Assembly: GCA_026785985.1 (NCBI GenBank)
Contig: JAJAYX010000461.1
Span: 1 to 6,065 of the forward strand
Direction: 5' to 3'
From: Rudanella sp.
GTDB lineage: Bacteria > Bacteroidota > Bacteroidia > Cytophagales > Spirosomataceae
DNA: 6,065 bases
This document shows, piece after piece, positions 5,487 through 6,065 of this stretch (position 1 is its first letter; each line of letters starts with the position of its first letter). Both the position numbers and the translations under genes were made by a program. The notes under the pieces were generated by a model that saw nothing but the letters and a program-made list of their open reading frames with translations, was not told the origin of the DNA and did not search any database.

Positions 5487-6065
5487 ATGAACAGCGAAAA
5501 TCCAACCCCCAAGACGGACAAACAGGTTATCGACAACTTCCGCCGGGGTGGTCGAATGATCGAAAAAAGAGAATGGATTTCTGACCGTGAACTCCAGGCA
5601 TTTCTCAAAGGAAATTTACCCATTGATCCCCAGGGTGTCGTCTTTCAACTGGCGATGAAACAGTTGTCAGGTCAAACCGTAACGCCTAATGAGCAGCAGT
5701 ATCTTAAACTCAGCCCCTCCTCCGTCCATCACCAGTATGAGCAGGCATTGACGCAATACGGAGGTAAGCAACTGTCCTTATTGCCAAAACTCAACTACAT
5801 CGACGAGCTGACGGGCGAACTCCTCAAGCGTCAGGGCTACTCACCGGTGAACACGGCTCAGTTAACGTTGGCCATTGCCGCCAAACATAGCAACGGTGGC
5901 CGACTTACGGAGAGTGAACGGGGTTTTCTGCAAACGGTAGAACGCCATAATCAGCAAAAATTTACGTATGTGACGGATGTAGCGGTCGATGATTTACTAA
6001 AACCTGAACCGTTTGCCATGGCTCAGGAACCAGCTACTCCATTCCCTAAAACCGCACTATTACCA
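5487..6065 (+). CDS. Unrecognised protein with repeated helical units, 3' end beyond the window
   Basis: The frame is open for 193 codons from ATG 5487 to the last base and continues past the window. I do not recognise the family. There is no signal peptide, membrane helix or cysteine. The protein is rich in Gln, Leu and charged residues and looks helical. A short pattern, [ILV][ST]-x-x-E followed by an aromatic-Leu pair, recurs at residues 31-40 (ISDRELQAFL), 65-73 (VTPNEQQYL) and 140-148 (LTESERGFL). The blocks 49-88 and 123-156 around the last two also resemble each other, including a preceding helix (QLAMKQLSG versus TLAIAAKHSNGG) and a following His/Gln stretch. A Pro-rich segment starts near residue 172. 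The start has an A-rich upstream rather than a Shine-Dalgarno. The frame is open back to 5394 with protein-like sequence but no ATG, GTG or TTG, so ATG 5487 is the only good start seen. It may be an element-specific gene; no function can be assigned. Confidence 0.8.
   Translation, partial: MNSENPTPKTDKQVIDNFRRGGRMIEKREWISDRELQAFLKGNLPIDPQGVVFQLAMKQLSGQTVTPNEQQYLKLSPSSVHHQYEQALTQYGGKQLSLLPKLNYIDELTGELLKRQGYSPVNTAQLTLAIAAKHSNGGRLTESERGFLQTVERHNQQKFTYVTDVAVDDLLKPEPFAMAQEPATPFPKTALLP

Noticed and set aside
5390..5623. Minus-strand 77-residue frame in the divergent gap and start of the last gene
   Set aside because: Most of it is antisense to the open 5487 frame, and it has no domain or good start context.

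Overview
The window looks like part of a mobilizable or conjugative accessory region (plasmid or integrated element) of a Bacteroidota bacterium, most likely a Cytophagales relative such as Spirosoma. The main support is a 702-residue coupling ATPase whose four-helix N-terminus and TraM-recognition region match the MobC/TraG type found in Bacteroidota. Genes near half GC separated by AT-rich gaps, and the lack of clear Shine-Dalgarno sequences, fit that group. The genus is an inference.

Layout, left to right. Bases 1-87 hold a coding-like reading frame that ends at a TGA. The same frame then runs without another stop through an unrecognised 396-residue plus-strand gene (178-1368). This may be one gene broken by a single stop codon. 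A 280-base AT-rich gap with a short inverted repeat (1369-1648) leads into the coupling protein gene mobC (1649-3757). The next gap (3758-3995) is the most structured DNA in the window. It holds a perfect 31-bp inverted repeat with a 12-nt spacer, a palindrome nested at its left foot, about 65 bases of helically phased A-tracts ending in three 10-bp tandem units, and a probable Bacteroidota-type promoter. That promoter serves a 151-residue XRE-type helix-turn-helix regulator (3996-4451). An exported M23 (LytM-type) peptidoglycan endopeptidase lies convergently on the minus strand (4474-5340). After an AT-rich divergent gap, a plus-strand gene of unknown function (5487 onward) runs off the window end and carries recurring helical units.

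How the genes may work together. MobC would deliver a relaxase-bound DNA strand to a type IV secretion channel. The unknown upstream gene could be a relaxosome or mobilization component, perhaps the tail of a relaxase, but it has no visible HUH or other catalytic motif. The M23 enzyme could open peptidoglycan locally for the transfer apparatus, although it could equally serve ordinary wall remodelling. The XRE protein probably controls its own gene and possibly neighbours through the repeats upstream of it. I found no rRNA, tRNA, CRISPR array, insertion sequence or integrase. The best candidates for something undescribed are the 31-bp dyad with curved DNA between mobC and the regulator, and the two unrecognised genes at the ends.
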